Source: Acidothermus sp.
GTDB taxonomy: Bacteria > Actinomycetota > Actinomycetes > Acidothermales > Acidothermaceae
Assembly (NCBI GenBank): GCA_023512015.1
Contig: JAIMAI010000016.1
Span: forward strand, 1 to 47,548
Direction of reading: 5' to 3'
DNA length: 47,548 bases
Within the stretch, counting starts at the first letter, position 1. Each line of letters starts with the position of its first letter. The notes below the pieces were generated by a model. The model worked only from the letters and a program-made list of their open reading frames with translations, searched no databases and was not told the DNA's origin. The position numbers and the translations under genes were made by a program. Shown in pieces: positions 17,904 to 26,612 of this stretch.

Positions 17904-17980
17904 GTGCTGCACCGCCAGAGCGAACTCTGCGTCGGCAGCGGTGAGACCTGCAGCCGCAACGCGAGATTCGCGTCGGCAGT
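17892..17980 (+). repeat. Imperfect 41-bp duplication, each copy carrying a hairpin
   Basis: Two 41-bp units (17892-17932 and 17933-17973) share the framework GGCAG.GGTGAG..CTGCA and end in GCGT, followed by a partial third (CGGCAGTAGTG). Each contains a stem at the same place with different bases: CAGAG-CGAA-CTCTG (17916-17929) and ACGCGA-GAT-TCGCGT (17959-17973). They follow the stop of the preceding gene and may be a double terminator shielding hrcA. Confidence 0.6.
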
Positions 17981-18041
17981 AGTGCGGTCCGCTTCTCGTT
18001 TATCTCGCATCTTGCTCTCGTCGATGACACCGCTCGCGCCG

Positions 18042-18047
18042 TAGACT
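18042..18047 (+). promoter_or_regulatory. Candidate -10 box of hrcA
   Basis: TAGACT overlaps the first bases of the CIRCE repeat, so a bound HrcA dimer would cover the -10 and start site. No convincing -35 is visible. Confidence 0.45.
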
Positions 18048-18072
18048 GGCACTCGTAGCACGAGAGTGCCAG
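18046..18072 (+). promoter_or_regulatory. CIRCE operator (HrcA-binding site)
   Basis: CTGGCACTC-N9-GAGTGCCAG is a perfect 9-bp inverted repeat with the 9-nt spacer of CIRCE (consensus TTAGCACTC-N9-GAGTGCTAA). The outermost two positions of each arm are changed symmetrically toward G+C. It lies 40 nt before the hrcA start and indicates HrcA autoregulation, with heat induction of hrcA-dnaJ. Confidence 0.93.
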
Positions 18073-18111
18073 ACACCGTCGCCTGCGAGCCGAGCCGCGA
18101 GGAGGTGACCG

Positions 18112-19131
18112 ATGCTCGACGAGCGGAAACTCGAAGTGCTGCGTGCGATCGTGGAGGACTTCGTGTCGACCAACGAGCCGGTCGGCTCCAAGGCTCTCGT
18201 CGAGCGGCACCACCTCAAGGTCTCCCCGGCGACCGTGCGCAACGACATGGCAGCTCTGGAGGACGAGGGCTACATCGTCCAGCCCCACACCAGCGCGGGA
18301 CGGATTCCCACGGAAAAGGGCTACCGGCTTTTCGTCGACCGCCTCTCGACGATCAAGCCGCTCTCTGCCGCCGAACGCCGTGCGATCGAGAGCTTCTTGA
18401 GCGGAGCCGTCGACCTGGACGACATCGTGAGCCGAACGGTCCGGTTGCTCGCCCAGCTCACCCGCCAGGTGGCCGTCGTCCAATATCCGACCCTCGACCG
18501 GTCGGCCATCCGCCACATCGAGCTGATCCGCCTCAGCGCCACCCGCGTGCTCCTCGTCGTCATCACCGACACCGGCCGGGTGGAGCAGCGGCAAGTCGAT
18601 CTCCCGGCCGAGGTCGACGAGGACGGAGTGGCCGCGATCCGCACTCGGCTCAACGCCACCACGTCGGGCAAGCGGGTGGTCGACGTCCCCGATCTGCTCG
18701 CCGACTTCGCCGAGGGGGAGCCGTTCGAACGCCGGGCAGCGGCCGCCGCGGTGGTCTCTTCCGTCCTCGACGCGCTGGTCGAACACCGCGACGAAAGGGT
18801 GGTCGTCGGCGGTGCGGCCAACCTGGCCCGTTTCCCGACCGATTTTCCCGAGACCGTGCGGCCGGTGTTGGAGGCGTTGGAGGAGCAGGTCGTGTTGATC
18901 CGACTACTCGGTGAGGCGACCCGCCCGTCCCAGGTGTTGGTGCGGATCGGCGAGGAGACCGTCCACGAGGCGCTGCGGCCCACGGCGGTGGTGAGCTCCG
19001 CGTACGGTAGCAAGGGCCGGCCGCTGGCGAGTCTCGGCGTGGTGGGCCCGATGCGGATGGATTACCCGACCACGATGGCGGCCGTCGGGGCCGTCGCCGC
19101 CTACGTCGGGCGCATCCTGGCGGAGAATTGA
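18112..19131 (+). CDS. hrcA: HrcA heat-shock repressor
   Basis: Represses chaperone operons by binding CIRCE; its folding depends on GroE. The N-terminal winged helix ([54 protein letters not shown]) is followed by the [14 protein letters not shown] segment, which is diagnostic. The C-terminal GAF-like dimer domain ends in SYGxxG-like and [11 protein letters not shown] motifs. The 339 residues are normal. GAGGAGG lies just before ATG 18112. It is autoregulated by the CIRCE upstream and followed 27 nt later by dnaJ. Confidence 0.97.
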   Translation: MLDERKLEVLRAIVEDFVSTNEPVGSKALVERHHLKVSPATVRNDMAALEDEGYIVQPHTSAGRIPTEKGYRLFVDRLSTIKPLSAAERRAIESFLSGAVDLDDIVSRTVRLLAQLTRQVAVVQYPTLDRSAIRHIELIRLSATRVLLVVITDTGRVEQRQVDLPAEVDEDGVAAIRTRLNATTSGKRVVDVPDLLADFAEGEPFERRAAAAAVVSSVLDALVEHRDERVVVGGAANLARFPTDFPETVRPVLEALEEQVVLIRLLGEATRPSQVLVRIGEETVHEALRPTAVVSSAYGSKGRPLASLGVVGPMRMDYPTTMAAVGAVAAYVGRILAEN

Positions 19132-19158
19132 CCGGCGTCCTCGTGACACGAAGGGTTC

Positions 19159-20286
19159 GTGGTGGCAAGAGACCATTACGCCACGCTTGGGGTTCGGCGT
19201 GACGCCACGCAAGAGGAGATCAAGCGTGCGTACCGGCGTCTCGCGCGTCAGCTCCACCCCGACGTCAACCCCGACCGCGACACCCAGGAACGGTTCAAGG
19301 AGATAACCGCCGCCTACGAGGTGCTTTCCGATCCGGAGAAGCGCCGCATCTACGACATGGGCGGTGATCCGCTCTCCGCCGGTGGCGGTTTCGGCGATTT
19401 CGCCGGCGGATTCGGGGGTTTGTCGGATCTGGTCGACGCATTCTTCGGGACGACGAGTCGGGGGCCGCGCAGCCGGGTCCGTCGTGGCGCCGACGCCCTC
19501 GTCCCGGTCCAGATCGATCTCGCCGACGCCGTCTTCGGGACGACGGTCGAGCTCACCGTCGACACCGCCGTCGTCTGCCCGACTTGCACCGGTGCGGGGA
19601 CGGCGCCGGGGACGCACCCGGACACCTGTCCGATGTGCCGGGGTCGCGGGGAGGTCAGCCACGTCACCCGCTCCTTCCTCGGGCAGATGATGACGAGCCG
19701 GCCCTGTCCCCAATGCGGAGGCGTGGGCACGGTGATCCGCTTCCCGTGTCCGGAATGCGCTGGGGACGGCCGAGTCCGGGTGCGTCGGACCATCGAGGTC
19801 TCGATCCCCGCCGGGGTCGAGCACGGCATGCGGATCCGTCTCGCCGGAGAAGGAGAAGTCGGCCCCGGAGGCGGACCGGCCGGCGACCTCTACGTGGAGA
19901 TCGAGGAGCGGCGGCATCCGGTTTTCCGGCGGGAAGGCTCCGACCTACACGCCACCCTCCAGGTGCCGATGACCGCCGCCGCTTTGGGGACCACCCTGAC
20001 CCTGGAGACGTTCGACGGGCCGGTCCCCATCGACGTCAAACCGGGAACCCAATCCGGCACGGTGATCACATTGCGGGGTAAGGGAGTGCCGCGGCTGCGG
20101 GGAATGGGTCGCGGGGATCTCCACGTGCACCTAGAGGTGCTCACCCCCACGAAGCTGGACGACGAACAAGCGGCGTTGCTGCGCAAACTCGCCGAACTGC
20201 GCGGCGAAGAGATCGTCGAAGGCTCGTTCAAAGCCGAGCAGCAGGGCTTGTTCTCCCGGATTCGGGACGCGTTCAACGGCCGGTAA
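19159..20286 (+). CDS. dnaJ: DnaJ chaperone (zinc-finger type, DnaJ2 of actinobacteria)
   Basis: Co-chaperone that stimulates DnaK ATPase. It has the J-domain with HPD at residues 33-35, a Gly/Phe-rich linker (~72-97), four CXXCXGXG zinc motifs beginning at C140, C157, C183 and C197, and the C-terminal substrate-binding domain. The length is 375 residues. The start is GTG 19159 or the adjacent GTG 19162. It is co-transcribed with hrcA, so it belongs to the HrcA/CIRCE regulon. This is the usual second DnaJ of actinobacteria, separate from the dnaK operon. Confidence 0.96.
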   Translation: MVARDHYATLGVRRDATQEEIKRAYRRLARQLHPDVNPDRDTQERFKEITAAYEVLSDPEKRRIYDMGGDPLSAGGGFGDFAGGFGGLSDLVDAFFGTTSRGPRSRVRRGADALVPVQIDLADAVFGTTVELTVDTAVVCPTCTGAGTAPGTHPDTCPMCRGRGEVSHVTRSFLGQMMTSRPCPQCGGVGTVIRFPCPECAGDGRVRVRRTIEVSIPAGVEHGMRIRLAGEGEVGPGGGPAGDLYVEIEERRHPVFRREGSDLHATLQVPMTAAALGTTLTLETFDGPVPIDVKPGTQSGTVITLRGKGVPRLRGMGRGDLHVHLEVLTPTKLDDEQAALLRKLAELRGEEIVEGSFKAEQQGLFSRIRDAFNGR

Positions 20287-20292
20287 TCCGCC

Positions 20293-21072
20293 GTGACCGC
20301 GCCGGTTTTCGTCGTCGATCCAGCCGTCGCCCGCAGCGCGGCTCCCGGTGACTCGATCGTGCTGGACGGCCCGGAAGGTCGTCACGCCGTGCGGGTCCGT
20401 CGACTGCGGACGGGGGAGCGGGTCGACGTCACCGACGGGTGCGGGACGCGGTGCCAGACCGAGGTCGTCGAAGTAACCCGCGATGCGCTGTCGCTGCGGG
20501 TACTGCGCCGCTCGGTCGAGCCGGCGCCCCAGCCGAGCCTGGTCGTCGTCCAAGCCCTGATCAAGGGAGATCCGGCCGATGAAGCGGTCCGCGTCATGAC
20601 CGAAGTCGGCGTCGATGTGATCGTGCCGTGGGCCGCCGCCCGGTCCGTCGTGAAATGGGACGCCGAGCGGGCCGTTGCCGCGCGCCGCCGATGGAGCGAC
20701 GTGGCGCGGGAAGCGAGCAAGCAGTCGCGGCGCAGCCGATTCCCGGAGATCGCCGAGCTGGCCGACACCGCGGCGGTGGTCGATCGGCTCCGGACGGCGG
20801 AGCTGGGCGTCGTCCTCGACGGCTCCGCCGAGCGCGGGCTGGGCGAGGTGGGGGTCCCGGCCGAAGGCAGGATCGTCGTCGTGGTGGGCCCCGAGGGTGG
20901 GCTCACCGAGGAGGAGTCCGCGGCCTTCGACGCCGCGGGAGCCCGCAGGGCACGAATGGGTCCGACCGTGCTGCGGGCGGCGACGGCCGGAGCCGTCGCC
21001 GCCGCAGTGGTGTTGTCCAAAACGCCCCGCTGGGCGGGGATCACGAGGTCGGCGTCGCCGCCTGAATTGTGA
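20293..21072 (+). CDS. rsmE: 16S rRNA m3U1498 methyltransferase
   Basis: SPOUT-fold enzyme that methylates U1498 of 16S rRNA using SAM. The PUA-like N-terminal domain (VLDGPEGRHAVRVRRLRTGERVDVTDG) is followed by the SPOUT domain with ALIKGDPADEAVRVMTEVGV, SKQSRRSRFPEI, the SAM-loop GPEGGLTEEE (~199-208) and LGPxxLRAxTA-like GPTVLRAATAG near the end. The 259 residues are normal. It starts 6 nt after dnaJ. Its 3' end overlaps the convergent GerMN/Gmad2 gene by 32 bp. Confidence 0.95.
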   Translation: MTAPVFVVDPAVARSAAPGDSIVLDGPEGRHAVRVRRLRTGERVDVTDGCGTRCQTEVVEVTRDALSLRVLRRSVEPAPQPSLVVVQALIKGDPADEAVRVMTEVGVDVIVPWAAARSVVKWDAERAVAARRRWSDVAREASKQSRRSRFPEIAELADTAAVVDRLRTAELGVVLDGSAERGLGEVGVPAEGRIVVVVGPEGGLTEEESAAFDAAGARRARMGPTVLRAATAGAVAAAVVLSKTPRWAGITRSASPPEL

Positions 21073-22168
21073 TCGTCTTGTCGTCGAGGTAGGTGATCGA
21101 GCCGTCCTTGGCGGAGATTTCGTAGGCGCGGATCGTGTAGCTGCCGGGCTCCAAGGGAACCGTGACCGACCAATCGCCCTGCTCGGGGGCTCCGACGGTC
21201 TGAGCCGCGCCGCGGGCCACGACCTGGTCGCCGCGAAGCACGTCCCAGTTGACAGTCCCTTCGAAGACGATCGCCTTGCCGGTGATCCGCACCGGGGTCG
21301 GGCCGCTGCCGCTCGCCGCGATGACTTGACCTTCGGTCGGCGAGGTGATCCATACGTGGGAGAAGACTTCCATCGCCGGGGCGAGCGCAACCGGCTCGGA
21401 GATCGTGTCTCCCCAGAGCGTGGTGACGTCCGAACCGTTGATCCGCAACTCCATCGACGTCACTTTGGGAGCCGCGGCGTGGATGGTGTAGAGCAACTGC
21501 TGCACGCTGATCGCACCCAGCCCGGCCGGCGGTGCCGGTGAAGTCGGTACCTCGCTCGGGGTTGTGGACGGCGAAGTCTCCGGCATCGACAGCTCGATGA
21601 TCGCCGTAGTGTCGTGGACGGTCGCCCCGGTAAGGGTCGTGCCCTGCGGCCAGTAGCTCGTGTAGTCGGGATCGGAGGGCGTGGTCTCCAGCAGGGCCGT
21701 GACCGCGTCTCGGATCACCGCTTTGTCCGCCGGCACCGGCCGTTGCACCCGCTCTTCGAAGAGCAGCTGCCGTGGGTCGGGGCGCACGCCGACGTAGTAC
21801 AGGGTCACCGTGTAGGTCGCTGCGCTGGCCGAGGGCGTGGAGCTTGGGGAGCCGGACGACGGCGACGCCGGTGTCGTCTCGGTCTGGCTGGGAGTCTCGC
21901 CTCCGCCGAGGGGTGTCCCCGGCTGGTGTCCGGAGCGAGCCTGCGACGCGAGCACGGCGATCGCCACCACCGCTGCGGTCGCGGCCGCGGTGCCCGCGAC
22001 GGCGAACCAGCGGGGCCACAACCGGGGCCTGGTCGCCGTCCGTTGACGGATGCGCGCCAGCCCGTCGGTGGACGGCGTGATGGTCGCCGCCTCACCGGTC
22101 AGCGCGTCGCGGAGGGCGCGCTCGGCGTCGCGCACCCACTCGCCGTCGTTGGATCGAAACCTGCTCAT
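21041..22168 (-). CDS. Membrane-anchored GerMN + Gmad2 protein, partner of the sigma factor
   Basis: About 375 residues. A cytosolic stretch of ~50 residues (WVRDAERALRDALTGEA; STDGLARIRQR) is followed by one TM helix (~53-76), a Ser/Thr/Pro linker (~80-117), a GerMN domain (~118-225; VTLYYVG...LLFEERV) and a C-terminal Gmad2 immunoglobulin-like domain (~262-372; ITSPTEGQVIAASGS). GerMN/Gmad2 domains are found outside the membrane in spore-germination and lipoprotein contexts. I choose ATG 22168, which overlaps the sigma stop (ATGA) and has GGGAGA 8 nt away; ATG 22174 is too close. By position and topology it may be the anti-sigma or sensor; this is inference. Confidence 0.87.
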   Translation of the reverse strand: MSRFRSNDGEWVRDAERALRDALTGEAATITPSTDGLARIRQRTATRPRLWPRWFAVAGTAAATAAVVAIAVLASQARSGHQPGTPLGGGETPSQTETTPASPSSGSPSSTPSASAATYTVTLYYVGVRPDPRQLLFEERVQRPVPADKAVIRDAVTALLETTPSDPDYTSYWPQGTTLTGATVHDTTAIIELSMPETSPSTTPSEVPTSPAPPAGLGAISVQQLLYTIHAAAPKVTSMELRINGSDVTTLWGDTISEPVALAPAMEVFSHVWITSPTEGQVIAASGSGPTPVRITGKAIVFEGTVNWDVLRGDQVVARGAAQTVGAPEQGDWSVTVPLEPGSYTIRAYEISAKDGSITYLDDKTITIQAATPTS

Positions 22169-22725
22169 GACCATGTCTCCCGGTTCTCGGTGTGGGTGGG
22201 GGGATTCTCGCCCTGGGACGAAGGAAGGAGGATGCCGCGCAGTGCGGCGAGGCCGCGGAAAGCGTGGCTTTTGACCGCTCCGGTACTGATCCCTAGGGTG
22301 TCGGCGATCTGTTCCTCCGAGAGGTCCGCGTAGTACCGCAAGATCAATGTCTCTCGTTGGCGACGCGGTAGAGCGCGGATGGCGGCCAAGATCTCGGCGC
22401 GGCGGAGGTGGGCGAGAGCCTGGTGCTCCGCGCTTGGCTCGTCGGGCAGCGGGGCCGGCTGGTGACGGGCGACGACGGCGGAGTGGCGGAGCGCCGAGCG
22501 GGAGCGGTTCACCACCGCCTGGCGAAGGTAGGCGAGAGCGTTCGCGGGGTCACGGAGTCGACGCCACTTTCCGTGCATGGCGACGAACGCATCCTGGACG
22601 ATCTCTTCGCCCTGCCAGGAGTCACCGACGAGGAGACTGGCGAGGCGGACGAGGGAGGTGTAGTGGGCGCGGTAGAGGAGGCTGACCGCTTGGTCGGCGT
22701 CGATCGGTTCCAGGGACCTGCTCAT
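22165..22725 (-). CDS. ECF sigma factor (SigE-family sigma-70)
   Basis: Extracytoplasmic-function sigma factor of 186 residues with region 2 (YRAHYTSLVRLASLLVG...EEIVQDAFVAMHGKWRRL) and region 4 (ALPRRQRETLILRYYADLSEEQIADTLGISTGAVKSH). Region 4 has the HTH for -35 binding. There is no region 3 and no long C-terminal extension. ATG 22725 has GAGGAG about 8 nt upstream. ATG 22764, with GGAAG close by, is the alternative and adds 13 residues. It is co-transcribed with the membrane protein that overlaps its stop, a pairing common for this sigma family. Confidence 0.93.
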   Translation of the reverse strand: MSRSLEPIDADQAVSLLYRAHYTSLVRLASLLVGDSWQGEEIVQDAFVAMHGKWRRLRDPANALAYLRQAVVNRSRSALRHSAVVARHQPAPLPDEPSAEHQALAHLRRAEILAAIRALPRRQRETLILRYYADLSEEQIADTLGISTGAVKSHAFRGLAALRGILLPSSQGENPPTHTENRETWS

Positions 22726-22873
22726 GGCGTCGCTCCTCGAACCGATCGTGAGAGCCTTTGTCATGCCGCTTCCACGCGCGGTCGTCCTGCGAGGTTTACC
22801 CGGCCGGACGAGTCCTGCTCGGTAGCCTGGCAGACAGTCGGCCTAGTGCCGAAAGCCGGCTCTGGAGGAATCG

Positions 22874-23215
22874 ATGTCGGACTGCTTGTTCTGCCGCATC
22901 GTCGCAGGCGACGTGCCGGCGACGGTCGTCCGCGAGTCCCCACGCACCCTCGCGTTCCGTGATATCGCGCCGCAGGCCCCGACGCACGTCCTCGTCGTCC
23001 CGAAGGAGCATTACGACGATTTGGCCGCCCTCACCGCCGCGGACCTCGATCTGGCAGCCGAGTTGGTGCGCGACGCGCATCGGGTCGCGGTTGCGGAGGG
23101 GATCGCGTCCTCGGGATACCGCGTGGTGGTCAACACCGGTCCCGACGCCGGGCAGACGGTTCCGCACGTCCACCTGCACGTCTTGGGCGGCCGCGCGCTC
23201 GGCCGCCTGGGGTAG
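22874..23215 (+). CDS. HIT-family nucleotide hydrolase (Hint type)
   Basis: Histidine-triad purine nucleoside phosphoramidase-like protein of 113 residues. It has CLFCRIVAGDVPATVV at the N-terminus (Cys pair as in Hint), the strand VVNTGPDAGQTVPHVHLHVLGG and the catalytic triad HVHLH near residues 98-102. GGAGG lies 5 nt before ATG 22874. A TAGCCT box upstream (~22828) could be the promoter. It immediately precedes phoH, as in many actinobacteria. Confidence 0.95.
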   Translation: MSDCLFCRIVAGDVPATVVRESPRTLAFRDIAPQAPTHVLVVPKEHYDDLAALTAADLDLAAELVRDAHRVAVAEGIASSGYRVVVNTGPDAGQTVPHVHLHVLGGRALGRLG

Positions 23216-23327
23216 GCGGGCTCGGTTAGCATGAACGGGCGGAGGCCGAGCGACATGGGTCGTTGGGCATCCATCGCTGGGTAAGGACAAGCCGACAGAA
23301 GGGCGGGAACAGGCCGCGGGCCGATCT

Positions 23328-24329
23328 ATGCGAGGCGAATCCTCCGCGACGGCACGTCCCGTCCAGCAGACCCGGATCGTGGTCCCGGGTGCGCACTCCA
23401 TGGTGAGTCTGCTCGGCGCGAGCGACGAACTCCTGCGCATCATCGAGCGGGCTTTCGACAGCGACATTCACGTCCGCGGCAACGAGATCACCGTCACCGG
23501 TGACCCGCAGGAGAACGCCGTCGTCGTCCAACTTTTCGAGGAACTCATCGGGCTGCTTTCCACTGGTGCCGTGCTCACCGCGGACGACGTCGAACGCAGC
23601 GTCGCGATGGTGCGTTCGGCCGCGCCGGAAAGACCGAGCGAGGTTTTGACGGCGGGAATTCTTTCGGCGCGGGGGCGGACGATCCGCCCGAAATCCGTGA
23701 ACCAGAAACGCTACGTGGATGCCATCGATCGTCACACCGTGGTTTTCGCCATCGGACCGGCGGGGACCGGGAAGACCTATCTCGCCGTAGCCAAAGCAGT
23801 GCAGGCACTCCAGGCCAAACGCGTCACCCGCATCATCCTGACCCGCCCGGCGGTGGAGGCGGGGGAGCGGCTCGGATTCCTCCCGGGCACGTTGTTCGAG
23901 AAAATCGACCCCTATCTGCGTCCGCTCTACGACGCTTTGCACGACATGGTGGAACCCGAATCGATTCCCCGCCTCATGCAGAACGGCACCATCGAAGTCG
24001 CCCCGCTCGCCTACATGCGGGGGCGCACCCTCAACGATGCGTTCATCATCCTCGACGAAGCGCAGAACACCACTCCGGAACAGATGAAGATGTTCCTCAC
24101 CCGCCTCGGGTTCGGGTCGAAGATGGTCGTCACCGGCGACATCACCCAGATCGACCTGCCGGGGGATACCCGCAGCGGTCTGGTCGTCGTCCGCGAGATT
24201 CTCGACGGAATTCCCGACGTGCATTTCGCGACGCTGGGGAGCGCGGACGTCGTCCGGCACAAATTGGTCGGCAGGATCGTCGACGCTTACGCCAGATACG
24301 ACGCGGACAAGAAACAGCCACGAGCGTGA
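23328..24329 (+). CDS. phoH: PhoH-family ATPase
   Basis: Cytosolic P-loop ATPase linked to RNA metabolism; PhoH2 relatives are RNA helicase/RNase fusions, but this one has no PIN domain. Walker A GPAGTGKT is at ~143-150 and Walker [10 protein letters not shown] at ~240. RTGLVVV-like (TRSGLVVV) and [10 protein letters not shown] motifs follow. The N-terminal part is KH-like ([13 protein letters not shown]). The 333 residues are normal. A TAGCAT -10-like box lies at 23227-23232. It is the first gene of the overlapping cluster phoH-ybeY-corC-CDA-era. Confidence 0.94.
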   Translation: MRGESSATARPVQQTRIVVPGAHSMVSLLGASDELLRIIERAFDSDIHVRGNEITVTGDPQENAVVVQLFEELIGLLSTGAVLTADDVERSVAMVRSAAPERPSEVLTAGILSARGRTIRPKSVNQKRYVDAIDRHTVVFAIGPAGTGKTYLAVAKAVQALQAKRVTRIILTRPAVEAGERLGFLPGTLFEKIDPYLRPLYDALHDMVEPESIPRLMQNGTIEVAPLAYMRGRTLNDAFIILDEAQNTTPEQMKMFLTRLGFGSKMVVTGDITQIDLPGDTRSGLVVVREILDGIPDVHFATLGSADVVRHKLVGRIVDAYARYDADKKQPRA

Positions 24330-24814
24330 GTATCGAAATCGCCAACGAATCCGGGGTGGACGTCGACGAACGTCGCCTCCTCGGGGTCGCGCGTTACGTT
24401 CTCAAGTCGCTGCGCATCCACCCGCTGGCGGAATTGTCGGTGCTGCTCGTCGACGAGGCCGAGATGAGCGCGCTCCACGAGCGGTGGATGGACGAACCGG
24501 GTCCCACCGACGTGTTGAGTTTCCCGATGGACGAACTCCGTCCGGGTCGAATCGACGCCGAGATCGACCCGGACGCCGAGCCGGCGATGCTCGGGGATGT
24601 CGTGCTGTGCCCCACGGTGGCAGCCCGCCAGGCCCGCGCGGCCGGGCATTCCCCGCAGGAGGAGCTGGAATTGCTGCTGGTCCACGGAATCCTGCACCTG
24701 CTCGGGTACGACCACGGTGAGGAGCAGGAGGAGCGGGAGATGTTCGCCCTGCAGCGGGAATTGCTCACGGGCTGGCACGCCGAGCGGCCCCACCGGTCGA
24801 GTCGACGGCGGTGA
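24326..24814 (+). CDS. ybeY: YbeY endoribonuclease (rRNA maturation)
   Basis: Metal-dependent single-strand RNase for 16S rRNA 3'-end processing and late 70S quality control. The zinc motif HX3HX5H is [11 protein letters not shown], ~119-129. It also has the family segment [15 protein letters not shown]. The 162 residues are normal. It starts at GTG 24326, overlapping the phoH stop as GTGA. Confidence 0.96.
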   Translation: MSIEIANESGVDVDERRLLGVARYVLKSLRIHPLAELSVLLVDEAEMSALHERWMDEPGPTDVLSFPMDELRPGRIDAEIDPDAEPAMLGDVVLCPTVAARQARAAGHSPQEELELLLVHGILHLLGYDHGEEQEEREMFALQRELLTGWHAERPHRSSRRR

Positions 24815-26244
24815 ACATGCTCGAACCGGTTCTCCTCGTGCTGGCAGGGGCGCTCATCGTCTTCGGCGGGCTGTGCGCGATGGCCGACGCGGCGCTGTCC
24901 CGCGTGCCCCGAGTCCACGTCGAGGAATTCGCCCGCGAACGCCGACGCGGCGCTGCGGCGCTCGCTCACGTCATCTCGGATGCCGCCCGCTACCTCAACC
25001 TCGTGTTGCTGTTGCGGGTCGCCGCCGAGATGACCGCAGCCGTGATCGTGACCGTGGCGGCGGTCCGGATTTTCGGCATGCGCTGGCCGGTCGTCGTCCT
25101 CGTTTCCGTCGCCATGGTCGTGGTGAGTTACGTCGTGGTGGGGGTCGCCCCTCGCACCCTCGGCCGCCAACACGCGGACGCCGTGTCGCTGGTGGCGGCG
25201 CCTGTGGTGAGCGGGCTAGCCCGGTTCCTCGGGCCGATTCCCAAACTGCTCATCGCGTTCGGTAATGCGATCACTCCGGGGCGGGGTTTTCGGGAAGGGC
25301 CGTTCACCACCGAAGCCGAGCTGCGCGACCTGGTCGATCTGGCCGAGAAGGCGCGGGTCATCGAGAGCGACGAACGCCAGATGATCCATTCGGTTTTCGA
25401 ATTCGGTGACACCTTGGTGCGGGAAGTCATGGTGCCCCGCACCGATATCGTCTTCATCGAGAAAACCAAGACGTTGCGGCAGGCGATGTCGCTCGCGCTG
25501 CGCAGCGGTTTCTCGCGCATCCCGGTGGTCGGGGAGAACGAAGACGACGTCGTCGGAATCGTCTACCTGCGCGACTTGGCCAAGCGCATCTACGAATATC
25601 GGGAGGCTGAATCCACCGAGCGTGTGGAATCCATCATGCGCCCCCCGATTTTCGTGCCGGACAGCAAACCCATCGACGAATTGCTCCGCGAGATGCAGGC
25701 CGGGCGCAACCACGTGGCCATCGTCGTCGACGAATACGGCGGAACGGCGGGTCTGGTGACCATCGAGGACATCCTCGAGGAACTCGTCGGAGAGATCAGC
25801 GACGAACACGACGTCGAACGCCCCCGCGTCGAAGAGCTTCCGGACGGCACGCTGCGGGTGACCGCTCGACTTCCGGTCGACGAGCTGGAGGAGCTGTTCT
25901 CGGTGCGGATCGAACGTGACGGTCAGGTGGAGACCGTCGGCGGTCTGCTGGCCCAGGCGCTCGGTCGGGTGCCGATTCCCGGCGCCACCGCTCGGGTCGC
26001 CGGTCTCGAGCTGGTCGCCGAGGGCGCGGCCGGACGGCGAAACAAGATCGCTACCGTGCTGGTGCGGCGGGTCGGTGACGGCGTGGCGGTCGAGATGAGC
26101 GACCGTCCCGGAGAGGTGAGTGGACCGGACGCCCCGGCCGAGGGTGAAGCTCCCGGCGATCCGGGCGGGGAACGTGGCCCCGCGACCGACGCCGCAGCCG
26201 CCGACGTTCTGCAAGCCCCCCGCGGAGACGGAGTACGCCGATGA
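24811..26244 (+). CDS. CorC/HlyC-family membrane protein (CNNM + CBS pair + CorC_HlyC)
   Basis: Probably a Mg2+/Co2+ efflux or homeostasis protein. The N-terminal CNNM domain has three to four TM helices within residues ~1-145. A linker [36 protein letters not shown] follows, then two CBS motifs (~205-325, containing [14 protein letters not shown] and [24 protein letters not shown]) and a CorC_HlyC domain (~345-425). The last ~55 residues are an acidic, Gly/Pro/Ala-rich disordered tail. It starts at GTG 24811 in the ybeY stop (GTGA). It was formerly annotated hemolysin; there is no evidence for toxin activity. Confidence 0.94.
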   Translation: MNMLEPVLLVLAGALIVFGGLCAMADAALSRVPRVHVEEFARERRRGAAALAHVISDAARYLNLVLLLRVAAEMTAAVIVTVAAVRIFGMRWPVVVLVSVAMVVVSYVVVGVAPRTLGRQHADAVSLVAAPVVSGLARFLGPIPKLLIAFGNAITPGRGFREGPFTTEAELRDLVDLAEKARVIESDERQMIHSVFEFGDTLVREVMVPRTDIVFIEKTKTLRQAMSLALRSGFSRIPVVGENEDDVVGIVYLRDLAKRIYEYREAESTERVESIMRPPIFVPDSKPIDELLREMQAGRNHVAIVVDEYGGTAGLVTIEDILEELVGEISDEHDVERPRVEELPDGTLRVTARLPVDELEELFSVRIERDGQVETVGGLLAQALGRVPIPGATARVAGLELVAEGAAGRRNKIATVLVRRVGDGVAVEMSDRPGEVSGPDAPAEGEAPGDPGGERGPATDAAAADVLQAPRGDGVRR

Positions 26245-26612
26245 CATCCTCGAGCATTTCGGACGCCGAAGACGCGAAGCTCCTCACCCTCGCACGCAGC
26301 GCCCGCGCCCGTGTCGGCGCGGAGGAAGGGGCGGCGGTGCGCGACGAGACCGGCCGAACGTACGTGGGGATCGACGTGCAGTTGCCCTCGCTGCGCCTGA
26401 GCGCCCTGCAGGCCGCCGTGGTGGTGGCGGCCGCCAGCGGGGTACGCCGCATCGAGGCGGCGGCGGTGGTCGGCGTCCGCGATCGGCTGGACGACGGCGA
26501 GCGGCGGTTGGTCGCGGACCTGAACCCCGACGCGCGGGTGTACCTCGCCGACGAAGCTGGAAGGGTGCGTGCGGTCGTCGAGGCAGCCGACGGCGGAGGG
26601 AGCGGTGCCTGA
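26241..26612 (+). CDS. Cytidine-deaminase-fold protein without the zinc-binding residues
   Basis: The 123-residue fold pattern follows cytidine deaminase: a helix (LLTLARSARARVGA), then strands GAAVRDETGRTYVGIDVQLPSLRLSALQAAVVVAAASG. Where active enzymes have the (C/H)AE zinc motif, this one reads SALQAAV. No PCXXC follows, so it cannot bind the catalytic zinc in the usual way. Genes of this kind sit between corC and era in many actinobacteria and are often annotated cytidine deaminase. It starts at ATG 26241 on the corC stop (ATGA) and overlaps era by 8 nt. Confidence 0.85.
   Translation: MTSSSISDAEDAKLLTLARSARARVGAEEGAAVRDETGRTYVGIDVQLPSLRLSALQAAVVVAAASGVRRIEAAAVVGVRDRLDDGERRLVADLNPDARVYLADEAGRVRAVVEAADGGGSGA

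Noticed and set aside
24811-26244. Hemolysin toxin call
   Set aside because: The name is historical for CNNM/CBS/CorC proteins; the domains indicate a membrane ion-homeostasis protein.
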